A stretch of DNA of 7,442 nt from Bradyrhizobium sp. Its GTDB lineage: Bacteria; Pseudomonadota; Alphaproteobacteria; Rhizobiales; Xanthobacteraceae. The notes under the pieces are model-generated. The model saw only the letters and a program-made list of their open reading frames with translations. It made no database searches and was not told the origin of the DNA. Both the position numbers and the translations under genes were made by a program. Shown one piece after another: positions 1 to 5,405 of the stretch; the first letter of the stretch is position 1; each line of letters starts with the position of its first letter. The stretch is taken from positions 1 to 7,442 of the forward strand of contig JAQGKJ010000835.1 of assembly GCA_028290165.1 (NCBI GenBank). The letters run 5' to 3'.

Positions 1-386
1 CAGAGGCTGGCGGCGATCGCAAACAGATAGGTCGCGTTGTCGCTCGGAAAGCTGCTCCAGTGCTCGAGGTCGGCGTGCCATTCGAAAGTCGGCGCATTGG
101 TGCCGATCGCGTACATCGGGCGATCGCGATAGGGCAGTAGCGTGGAGATGACGCGATTGACGACCAGCGACAGCGACACCGCCAGGATCATGATGAGAAT
201 GGTTTCGCGCCGCCGCGGCATCTCCTTGTCGGGCCAATACCAGAGCACGCCGACGATCCCCATGAAGATCGAGCCCTTGAGCACTTCGAGATGGACGACG
301 ACGCGATCGAGCGCCGGGCTCCAGCCGCAGAAATCGTTCAAGGCTCGGAAGATCGACACGTCGAGTCCGGCCAGGAAATCGATCAC
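1..386 (-). CDS. PAP2-family membrane phosphatase-like protein (3' end beyond window)
   Basis: Only the first 128 residues are inside the window; the gene continues past position 1. The GTG at 386-384 is the only plausible start: an in-frame TAA lies two codons upstream, and a GAGGGG ribosome site (402-397) sits 10 bases before it. Hydrophobic stretches at about residues 39-51 and 62-80 look membrane-spanning. TLLPYRDRP (82-90) corresponds to the first PAP2 phosphatase motif (K-x6-RP), and SSFPSDNAT (111-119) to the second (PSGH/PSDH). PAP2 enzymes remove phosphate from lipid phosphates or pyrophosphates such as undecaprenyl pyrophosphate at the membrane. Two departures are visible: the motif-1 Lys position is Thr82, and the motif-2 His is Asn117. 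The third motif lies outside the window. Family membership is fairly secure from the spacing and context of the motifs; substrate and catalytic competence are unknown. Confidence 0.75.
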   Translation of the reverse strand, partial: MIDFLAGLDVSIFRALNDFCGWSPALDRVVVHLEVLKGSIFMGIVGVLWYWPDKEMPRRRETILIMILAVSLSLVVNRVISTLLPYRDRPMYAIGTNAPTFEWHADLEHWSSFPSDNATYLFAIAASL

Positions 387-689
387 GGCTTAAATGCCCC
401 TCAGCGCTGCCGCGCGTCTCCATGACGGCGGTGTGACAAATTCGCGATGGTTTGCGACAGCAATTTGGCCGGCGTCGGGCTGAAAACAGGCGCCAGCGCA
501 GGCCAACAGGCGGCCAAATAATACCGACACTCAGCCTTCGTGAATCCAAAGGCGAAACCGCCACGGCAGTGCCGTCCGTTCCGTCGCGATCCGCCGATCG
601 GAACCTTGATTTTTTTCCCGGGGTTTCGCCGGAACGAGTGCGTCGTCGGAGGGAGAGGCCACCCAAGCCGCCCCCGGCGCTCGCTTCGT
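387..689. other. 303-base gene-free spacer
   Basis: This spacer separates the stop of the MBL-fold hydrolase gene from the start of the PAP2 gene, both on the minus strand. I see no credible gene in it. It holds the ribosome site of the PAP2 gene (402-397), a possible minus-strand -10 box TATTAT (523-518) without a convincing -35 partner at normal spacing, and a plus-strand hairpin followed by a T-run (578-616). No T-tract-bearing terminator for the hydrolase gene is evident on the minus strand. The length suggests that the PAP2 gene has its own promoter, but the sequence does not prove it. Confidence 0.5.
578..616 (+). terminator. hairpin followed by T7 run, no upstream gene
   Basis: GTTCCG (578-583) can pair with CGGAAC (599-604); an alternative inner stem pairs CGATC (587-591) with GATCG (596-600) around a CGCC loop. 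Seven T residues follow at 610-616 after a five-base gap. This has the outline of an intrinsic terminator read on the plus strand, yet both flanking genes are on the minus strand. It may end an antisense or small RNA, or it may be chance. Confidence 0.25.
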
Positions 690-1661
690 TCAGATCATCA
701 TCTCCATCGGCTGAGGGATATAGTGGAATCCCTCGCCGGTTTTCACGACATGGCCATAGCCCGGCCACGGGTAGTGGTAGGACATCACGGCGACCTTGTT
801 GGCGGCCAGCATATCCAGCATCTTGACGCGCGATTCCGCTGCCTGCTGCGGATCGGTGTCGTAGGAGAATTGCATCCGCGGCTTTTCCATCAGCAACACC
901 TGGTGGTGGGTGAGGTCGGCGAGGAAGGCGAAGGATTTTCCCTCCGAGGAGATCATGAAGATGTGGTGACCCACGGTGTGTCCGGGCGCGGCCATGGCCT
1001 GAATGCCGGGCAAAAATTCCTGGCGGTCTTTGTAAAACACCAGGCGGTCGCGCACCGGCAGCAGGTTCTTGCGGGCGTGGACGACGAAATCCTTTAACGG
1101 GCTGCCCATCTTGCCTTCGTCGGTCCAGTAATCGAAGTCGCTCTGGGCGATGTAGAACTGCGCATTCGGGAACAGCACCTTGCCGCTGTCGTCGACGACA
1201 CCGCCGATATGATCGATATGGGCGTGCGAGAACACCACCGCGTCGATGTCTTCCGGCTTGATGCCGGCTTCCGCCATGCTCTTCTGCTGGCGCCCGGTGG
1301 TTGGCCCGAACGATTTTGCCGTGCCCATGCCGGTATCGAACAAAACGAGATTGTCGCCCATGTTCACGATCGGCGAGTTCTGCTCGAGCACGATATTGGC
1401 TGATGACAGGAAGTTGTCCGAGAGCATCTTCCTGATTTCTTCATCCGATGCTCCGACGAAGGTGCCCTTGGGAGGGCCAAGCGGCAACGGTCCGTCGGAA
1501 ACCACGGTGACCTCGGCGTTGCCCAGATTGAAGCGGTAGAAATAGGACGGCTGCGTCCCGATCTTGGGCGCTTTCGCCAGCGCGCTGCCGCCCATCATCG
1601 TGGTAGCGCCCAGGCCGGCGCCAAGCGCAAGCAGGGACCTTCGCGAAACATGAGATGTCAT
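690..1661 (-). CDS. Tat-exported MBL-fold metallo-hydrolase, methyl parathion hydrolase-like
   Basis: A 323-residue metallo-beta-lactamase-fold hydrolase. The start at 1661 is preferred over an in-frame ATG ten codons upstream because a strong GGAGG lies 8 bases before it and because it leaves a compact signal peptide. That peptide has a twin-arginine motif (SRRSLLAL, residues 6-13), a hydrophobic stretch, and ALA at 27-29 as a probable cleavage site, so export of the folded metalloenzyme by Tat is inferred. Metal ligands are visible: HAHIDH (146-151), His228 in APGHTVGHH, bridging Asp249 in LADLTHH, and His296 in SYHYPWPGYGH. Their spacing closely matches methyl parathion hydrolase, as does the overall length. 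Relatives hydrolyse organophosphate esters, lactones or aryl esters; the true substrate here cannot be read from sequence. It stands alone, 150 bases downstream of the DUF5677-like gene and 303 bases upstream of the PAP2 gene. Confidence 0.88.
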   Translation of the reverse strand: MTSHVSRRSLLALGAGLGATTMMGGSALAKAPKIGTQPSYFYRFNLGNAEVTVVSDGPLPLGPPKGTFVGASDEEIRKMLSDNFLSSANIVLEQNSPIVNMGDNLVLFDTGMGTAKSFGPTTGRQQKSMAEAGIKPEDIDAVVFSHAHIDHIGGVVDDSGKVLFPNAQFYIAQSDFDYWTDEGKMGSPLKDFVVHARKNLLPVRDRLVFYKDRQEFLPGIQAMAAPGHTVGHHIFMISSEGKSFAFLADLTHHQVLLMEKPRMQFSYDTDPQQAAESRVKMLDMLAANKVAVMSYHYPWPGYGHVVKTGEGFHYIPQPMEMMI

Positions 1662-1669
1662 GGGTTGTT

Positions 1670-1674
1670 CCTCC
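1670..1674 (-). promoter_or_regulatory. ribosome binding site of the MBL hydrolase
   Basis: The minus strand reads GGAGG here, 8 bases before the ATG at 1661-1659. It decides between this ATG and the in-frame ATG at 1691, which has no comparable site. Confidence 0.75.
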
Positions 1675-1713
1675 ATTGTTTTTAAGAACATGTTTTTGTT
1701 GCCCCGGAGGCGG

Positions 1714-1749
1714 GTCGCACCGCCGTAACGGGCATGGGCAGGGTGCGAC
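1714..1749. repeat. 8-bp perfect inverted repeat with nested small stem
   Basis: GTCGCACC (1714-1721) and GGTGCGAC (1742-1749) are exact reverse complements around a 20-base centre, which itself contains CCG-TAA-CGG (1723-1731) able to form a small inner stem. It lies between the DUF5677-like gene and the MBL hydrolase. No T-run follows on either strand, so it is not a standard intrinsic terminator. It could be a processed RNA structure, a protein-binding dyad, or part of a dispersed intergenic repeat. Confidence 0.45.
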
Positions 1750-1758
1750 TGATTTTAG

Positions 1759-1811
1759 GCCTTTGGAAGGCGCGACACCCTACATCTGTAAGGCAGTACG
1801 CTAAGGCGCGA
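1759..1811. repeat. short hairpin and 9-bp direct repeat beside the DUF5677-like stop codon
   Basis: GCCTT-TGG-AAGGC (1759-1771) is a 5-bp hairpin. AAGGCGCGA occurs at 1767-1775 and again, exactly, at 1803-1811, directly abutting the stop codon of the neighbouring gene. With the inverted repeat at 1714-1749 this makes most of the spacer repetitive or structured. No function can be assigned. Confidence 0.4.
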
Positions 1812-2738
1812 TCAGAAGGCGTTGGTTGACACCAGGAAAGCGTCGTGCGCCCGAGCTGCCACACGGATGCGGCTCGCAAGCTCGTCAAACTTTTCATCCA
1901 TAAATTCGAGCGGCCCTTCGCCCATAAAATTGAAATAGTCACGGGCTGCTTCCGTTGCTAGGTACGCCACGGTTTGTCCGATTTGAGGCCGCGGATTGGC
2001 CCATTCAAAGCGGGGCGCAAAGCTAACCTCCTCGTGATTTGTATCTAACTGAAATTCGAGCAAGTCCATCCAACTTCCGTGAATCGCGGCGGATGCACCG
2101 CCGAATGAACCTAGGTATGCCTCCCCCAATCCGACGGCGTCGGCCCTTTCGGCCAGAGTTTTATCCGCCCAATTTCTCGGGCGTGACGCGGAAATGTCCT
2201 CAATATGAATCTCGGAAGCTTTGGCAACTTTGGCAATCGAATTCAGCATTCTGCTTTCGACTGGTAGCACGTTCCCACCGCGCGAGGTGATTTGCTCCTG
2301 GATTTTATCGTAAAGCCGCTTTTCCTGCCGCATTGAATGGGCAACGTAGGAATCAAATACTTCAGGATCGTCGGCAAGTTTGATGAGGTATCGAAGATTC
2401 ACAATGCATTCGAAGGCGAGGCGAGCGACGATGAATGCTATCTCTCGCCGGCGCTGGCAAATCTGATCAAGCAACGCGCTGATCAATTTGTAGAGTCGGA
2501 CCAGGTGACCGCCCAAAATCGCCTGATTGCGATTCCAGCGATGAGTTTCCCTAGGTAATAGGTTCGCTGCAACACAGACGTATGAGCCAACCTCAACAAG
2601 TAATTCAACTGCGATTCCGTTAAAGTCAGCCTCAGAGGTGAAGGCCTTGAGGCGTTCCTCGCCTACATCAGTTGCCTTGATTGCATCGATCTGAGCTAGG
2701 AACGCTCTCGCGTTCTCGTCTAACTCCTCGCTGTTCAC
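1812..2738 (-). CDS. Uncharacterised protein resembling DUF5677, lower GC than neighbours
   Basis: A 308-residue, mostly helical, soluble-looking protein with no signal peptide or clear membrane span. I chose the GTG at 2738 because AGGAG lies exactly 8 bases upstream; an in-frame GTG at 2765 would add nine residues but has no ribosome site. The segment RLAFECIVNLRYLIK (106-120) and the AAIHGSW motif (217-223) recall the DUF5677 family, whose function is unknown; I match it from memory, without a profile search. No catalytic motif stands out. Base composition differs sharply from the surroundings: positions 2341-2400 are about 43% GC, whereas 3541-3600 in gshB is about 72%. Codons ending in A or T are common. 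It lies between the rsmI-yraN-gshB operon and the MBL hydrolase, which suggests later acquisition. The reading frame is intact, so it is probably expressed and not decaying. Confidence 0.75.
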   Translation of the reverse strand: MNSEELDENARAFLAQIDAIKATDVGEERLKAFTSEADFNGIAVELLVEVGSYVCVAANLLPRETHRWNRNQAILGGHLVRLYKLISALLDQICQRRREIAFIVARLAFECIVNLRYLIKLADDPEVFDSYVAHSMRQEKRLYDKIQEQITSRGGNVLPVESRMLNSIAKVAKASEIHIEDISASRPRNWADKTLAERADAVGLGEAYLGSFGGASAAIHGSWMDLLEFQLDTNHEEVSFAPRFEWANPRPQIGQTVAYLATEAARDYFNFMGEGPLEFMDEKFDELASRIRVAARAHDAFLVSTNAF

Positions 2739-2746
2739 GGCGAACG

Positions 2747-2751
2747 CTCCT
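2747..2751 (-). promoter_or_regulatory. ribosome binding site deciding the GTG start at 2738
   Basis: The minus strand reads AGGAG, 8 bases before the GTG at 2738-2736. The earlier in-frame GTG at 2765 lacks any such site, so this favours the shorter protein. Confidence 0.65.
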
Positions 2752-2781
2752 GAACCAATGATCACTGCTCGATTGCAGTCT

Positions 2782-2795
2782 TGTGCGACAGCACA
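2782..2795. repeat. small hairpin between gshB and the DUF5677-like gene
   Basis: TGTGC (2782-2786) pairs with GCACA (2791-2795) around GACA. It lies in the 90-base gap after gshB. No T-run follows, so it may be an RNA structure or may be incidental. Confidence 0.25.
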
Positions 2796-2828
2796 TGACC
2801 TGGCCTTAGCAGGCAGCGGCGCAGCTGT

Positions 2829-3770
2829 TTAGCCCCGCTTCTTCTCGATCACGTCCCAGATTTTCGCCGCGACATCCGGCCCGCCGAGCCGCGCAATGGC
2901 GCGGATGCCGGTTGGCGAGGTGACGTTGATCTCGGTGAGATTGCCGTCGATGACGTCAATGCCGACGAACAAGAGTCCGCGCTCGCGCAGCACCGGGCCA
3001 AGTGTCGTGCAGATTTCGCGCTCGCGGTCCGAAAGCTCGGTGGCCTGCGCCGCGCCGCCGCGCACCATGTTGGAGCGCAGGTCATCTGCCGCCGGCACGC
3101 GGTTGACGGCGCCGGCGAATTCGCCGTCGACCAGGATGATGCGCTTGTCGCCGTGCTTGACCTCGGGAAGAAAGCGCTGGATCACCCAGGGCTCCTTGAA
3201 GGTGACGGAGAACATATCGAACAGCGAGCCGAAATTCATGTCCTGCGGCATCACGCGAAACACCGCGGCGCCGCCATGGCCGTGCAGCGGCTTCATCACT
3301 ACCGCGCCGTGCTCGTCGCGGAACGCGTTGATCTCGTCGAGATCGCGCGAAATCAATGTCGGCGGCATCAATTTCGGAAAATCCATCACAAAGATCTTTT
3401 CCGGCGCGTTGCGCACGCTGGCCGGGTCGTTCACGACCAGCGTTTTCGGATGCAGCCGCTCGAGAAAATGCGTCGACGTGATGTAGGCGAGGTCGAACGG
3501 CGGGTCCTGCCGCAGCAGGATGACGTCGAACGCGGCCAGCGGTTCGCGCCTGGGCTCACCGAGGGTGAAATGGTTGCCCGGCTCGTCGCGCACCGCCAGC
3601 GTCTGGATCGGGGCGACCAGCTCCTCACCCTTCAGCGAGAGCATGTCGGGGGTGTAATAGGAAAGCCCGTGGCCGCGCTTTTGCGCTTCCAAGAGCAGCG
3701 CGAAGGTCGAATCGCCGCGGATGTTGATGCGCTCGATGGGGTCCATCTGGACGGCGACGTTCAATGTCAT
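2829..3770 (-). CDS. gshB: Glutathione synthetase
   Basis: ATP-dependent ligase joining gamma-glutamylcysteine to glycine, the second and last step of glutathione synthesis in the cytoplasm. The 313 residues match the usual family length. The N-terminus [15 protein letters not shown] is typical of the family's substrate-binding domain, and LLRQDPPFD (85-93) and VVNDP (112-116) follow it. The ATP-grasp region begins near residue 120, with the ATP lysine and glycine-rich loop at [12 protein letters not shown] (159-170), [18 protein letters not shown] (224-241), and the metal-binding strand with [11 protein letters not shown] (279-289), where Glu280 and Asn282 are the expected Mg ligands. The start ATG has no strong ribosome site, but it gives the standard N-terminus. 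It lies 37 bases after yraN, so it is probably cotranscribed with rsmI and yraN. No gshA is in the window. Confidence 0.97.
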   Translation of the reverse strand: MTLNVAVQMDPIERINIRGDSTFALLLEAQKRGHGLSYYTPDMLSLKGEELVAPIQTLAVRDEPGNHFTLGEPRREPLAAFDVILLRQDPPFDLAYITSTHFLERLHPKTLVVNDPASVRNAPEKIFVMDFPKLMPPTLISRDLDEINAFRDEHGAVVMKPLHGHGGAAVFRVMPQDMNFGSLFDMFSVTFKEPWVIQRFLPEVKHGDKRIILVDGEFAGAVNRVPAADDLRSNMVRGGAAQATELSDREREICTTLGPVLRERGLLFVGIDVIDGNLTEINVTSPTGIRAIARLGGPDVAAKIWDVIEKKRG

Positions 3771-3807
3771 ATTGGTTGTCCGCGAGTTGCTTCTATTGGT
3801 CGGAATT

Positions 3808-4221
3808 TTAAGGGCTGGCGTCGAACGCCGCTAACAGATGGCGTGGCAAACGTTTGGGCGCAATCAGCATGGCGTCAAAACGCAGTTCATATTCGGCATG
3901 TTCGGGATGCGCCATCAGCCAGCCTTGCGCGGCATCGATGATGCGCGCCTGCTGGCGCGCCGTTACCGCATAGGCGGCGTCATCGAGGCTGGCCCGGGCC
4001 TTGACCTCGATGAAGACAATCAGGTTTCGCCGCCGCGCCACGATGTCGATCTCGCCACAGGGCGTTCGAAATCGCTTCGCCAGGATGCGATAGCCTTTTG
4101 CCATCAGGTAAGCGGCGGCGTAGCTCTCGGCGGACAGCCCGGTCCGGAACGCGGCGACGCGCGCGGGCGAGGCGAGTTTCGCAAGTTTTTCAGGCGGTGC
4201 GGCACCGTCACTCTTCGCCAT
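3808..4221 (-). CDS. yraN: YraN / UPF0102 family protein, endonuclease-fold
   Basis: A 137-residue UPF0102 protein, the usual family length. The family has a restriction-endonuclease-like fold with unproven substrate; roles in DNA or RNA processing have been suggested. The core is visible: an N-terminal helix with [17 protein letters not shown] (28-44), GEIDIVA (56-62) with Asp59, and FIEVKAR (70-76), giving the D...E-x-K pattern of this nuclease fold (Asp59, Glu72, Lys74). The start ATG at 4221 overlaps the end of rsmI by 14 bases, and a GGGGAG site inside rsmI (4231-4226) precedes it, though its spacing is short. A longer in-frame reading exists upstream but lies wholly in rsmI and is rejected. 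Overlap with rsmI implies translational coupling. The same pairing with rsmI occurs in E. coli. Confidence 0.93.
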   Translation of the reverse strand: MAKSDGAAPPEKLAKLASPARVAAFRTGLSAESYAAAYLMAKGYRILAKRFRTPCGEIDIVARRRNLIVFIEVKARASLDDAAYAVTARQQARIIDAAQGWLMAHPEHAEYELRFDAMLIAPKRLPRHLLAAFDASP

Positions 4222-5179
4222 CGGTCTCCCCAGAGCCCATTTGCTTGTTGTTTTCCTTGGCGAGTTCGAGCGCGCGGGCATAGATCTCGCGGCGCGGCCG
4301 GCCCGACAGTTCGACCGCATGCGCGACCGCGTCCTTGACGCTGTCGCGTTTGAGAGAGGCGCGCAGCAGATCATCGAGATCATGATCGAACATCATCTGC
4401 GCGTCCGCCGGCGGCGGGCCGATCACCAGCACGAATTCGCCGCGCGTCTCCAAGGTGTCCGCTGATCGCGCCAGCTCGGTGACCGGCGCACGCCGCACCT
4501 CTTCGTGCAGTTTGGTCATTTCGCGGCAGATCGCGGCGTCGCGCGTGCCCATGATGTCGGCCAGATCAGCGAGCGTATCCTGCACGCGGTTTCCGGACTC
4601 GAACATCACGAGCGTCGCGTCGATTCGCGAAAGCTCGGCAAGCCGCGCCCGGCGCGCGGTCTGCTTCGGCGGCAAAAACCCTTCGAAGAAAAACCGGTCG
4701 GTGGGCAGCGCCGCCACCGACAGCGCCGTCAGTACCGACGACGGCCCCGGCAGCGCGATCACGCGGTGGCCCGCGGCGCAGACCTCGCGCACCAATTTGA
4801 AACCGGGATCGGAAATCAGAGGTGTGCCGGCATCGGAGACCAGGGCGATGGAGGCGCCCTGTTTTAGTCTTTCCAGGATCTTCGGCCGCGCCAGCGCCGC
4901 GTTGTGCTCGTGATAGGGTTTTAATTGCGCGGAGATGCCGTAGCGCTCGGTCAGCCTTCGGGTGATACGGGTATCCTCGCAGGCGATGATGTCGACGCCG
5001 GCGAGCGTTTCCAGGGCGCGCAGCGTGATGTCGCCGAGATTGCCGATGGGAGTGGCCACCAGATAGAGGCCCGGAGGTACCTTCGGCGCAATCAGGAGCT
5101 GGCCGCCGACGGAAAATGTACGGTCGGCGGGTTCCGTCGAGCCTTCTGGTCTATTTATGGAAGCAGTTTTTGCGCGCAT
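4208..5179 (-). CDS. rsmI: 16S rRNA 2'-O-methyltransferase (C1402)
   Basis: RsmI transfers a methyl group from S-adenosylmethionine to the ribose 2'-OH of C1402 in 16S rRNA, in the decoding centre. The 323 residues contain the family signatures in order: [15 protein letters not shown] (38-52), CEDTR (67-71), [13 protein letters not shown] (114-126), LPGPSS (143-148) and FFFEGFLP (163-170). These belong to the tetrapyrrole-methylase fold. A C-terminal helical segment (about 264-310) probably helps RNA binding. About 37 residues precede the first conserved strand, somewhat more than in E. coli; no better ATG is available further in, so 5179 is kept. It heads the rsmI-yraN-gshB operon and is divergent from the lipoprotein gene, so its promoter should lie in 5180-5405; I see no clear consensus. 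Confidence 0.96.
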   Translation of the reverse strand: MRAKTASINRPEGSTEPADRTFSVGGQLLIAPKVPPGLYLVATPIGNLGDITLRALETLAGVDIIACEDTRITRRLTERYGISAQLKPYHEHNAALARPKILERLKQGASIALVSDAGTPLISDPGFKLVREVCAAGHRVIALPGPSSVLTALSVAALPTDRFFFEGFLPPKQTARRARLAELSRIDATLVMFESGNRVQDTLADLADIMGTRDAAICREMTKLHEEVRRAPVTELARSADTLETRGEFVLVIGPPPADAQMMFDHDLDDLLRASLKRDSVKDAVAHAVELSGRPRREIYARALELAKENNKQMGSGETDGEE

Positions 5180-5205
5180 AATCCCAATCTAGAGGGAACA
5201 CAGCG

Positions 5206-5225
5206 CTTGCGCCACGTGGCTTGCG
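5206..5225. promoter_or_regulatory. 10-bp palindrome between two CTTGCG repeats in divergent promoter region
   Basis: GCCACGTGGC (5211-5220) is a perfect palindrome, with CTTGCG at 5206-5211 and again at 5220-5225 overlapping its two ends. It lies 27 to 46 bases upstream of rsmI and between two divergent genes, where an operator could act. No known regulator site is recognised, so this is a candidate only. Confidence 0.3.
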
Positions 5226-5299
5226 GTCAAGGGAACGCCCTGCCGCACGAGGGAGCCGGGGTCCGCAACCGGCGCTCGCGCCAGAGCGCCATAATCCTT

Positions 5300-5329
5300 T
5301 TGATTTGGTTAACTATTCGCCGACAATAT
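5300..5329 (+). promoter_or_regulatory. possible sigma-70 type promoter for the lipoprotein gene
   Basis: TTGATT (5300-5305) and CAATAT (5324-5329) with an 18-base spacer resemble weak -35 and -10 boxes. If used, transcription would start near 5336, leaving an untranslated leader of about 70 bases before the ATG at 5406. This also argues against translation starting at the ATG at 5328. Confidence 0.25.
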
Positions 5330-5370
5330 GCCTAAATCCACCCTTCCTGATCTTTGGGAGGTGGAAATCC

Positions 5371-5390
5371 TGACCGATCCAGGTCGGTCA
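5371..5390. promoter_or_regulatory. perfect dyad TGACCGA-N6-TCGGTCA in the leader of the lipoprotein gene
   Basis: TGACCGA (5371-5377) and TCGGTCA (5384-5390) are exact reverse complements around TCCAGG. The dyad ends 15 bases before the ATG at 5406, close to the ribosome site. It could be a repressor operator or an mRNA hairpin affecting translation. No matching regulator is encoded nearby. Confidence 0.4.
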
Positions 5391-5405
5391 AGAGATAGAG
5401 ATACG

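Noticed and set aside
142..393. Plus-strand open frame of 83 codons
   Set aside because: It is antisense to the PAP2 gene, whose motifs are on the minus strand, and has no recognisable protein features.
452..1097. Two overlapping plus-strand open frames
   Set aside because: They are low-complexity, Arg/Pro/His-rich translations of high-GC DNA, partly antisense to the MBL hydrolase.
1662..1691. Longer start (ATG at 1691) for the MBL hydrolase
   Set aside because: The strong GGAGG site lies between the two ATGs and serves only the downstream one, which also gives a normal-sized Tat signal.
1714..1749. Reading the inverted repeat as a tRNA or intrinsic terminator
   Set aside because: There is no cloverleaf, anticodon arm or T-run; only a stem with a small nested stem is supported.
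1682..1942. Minus-strand open frame of 86 codons across the repeat-rich spacer
   Set aside because: It overlaps the end of the DUF5677-like gene in another frame, has no ribosome site, and resembles no known protein; the spacer is better described by its repeats.
2739..2765. Longer start (GTG at 2765) for the DUF5677-like gene
   Set aside because: It has no ribosome site, whereas the GTG at 2738 has AGGAG at ideal spacing; the nine extra residues add nothing recognisable.
3153..3941. Plus-strand open frame of 262 codons
   Set aside because: It is antisense to gshB and yraN, both unambiguous, and is rich in His/Arg as expected from a shadow frame.
4222..4383. Upstream extension of yraN
   Set aside because: It lies wholly in the rsmI coding region in another frame; the YraN family starts close to the ATG at 4221.
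5328..5405. Longer start (ATG at 5328) for the lipoprotein
   Set aside because: It would place 26 charged or polar residues before the signal peptide, has no ribosome site, and overlaps the candidate -10 box and the dyad.
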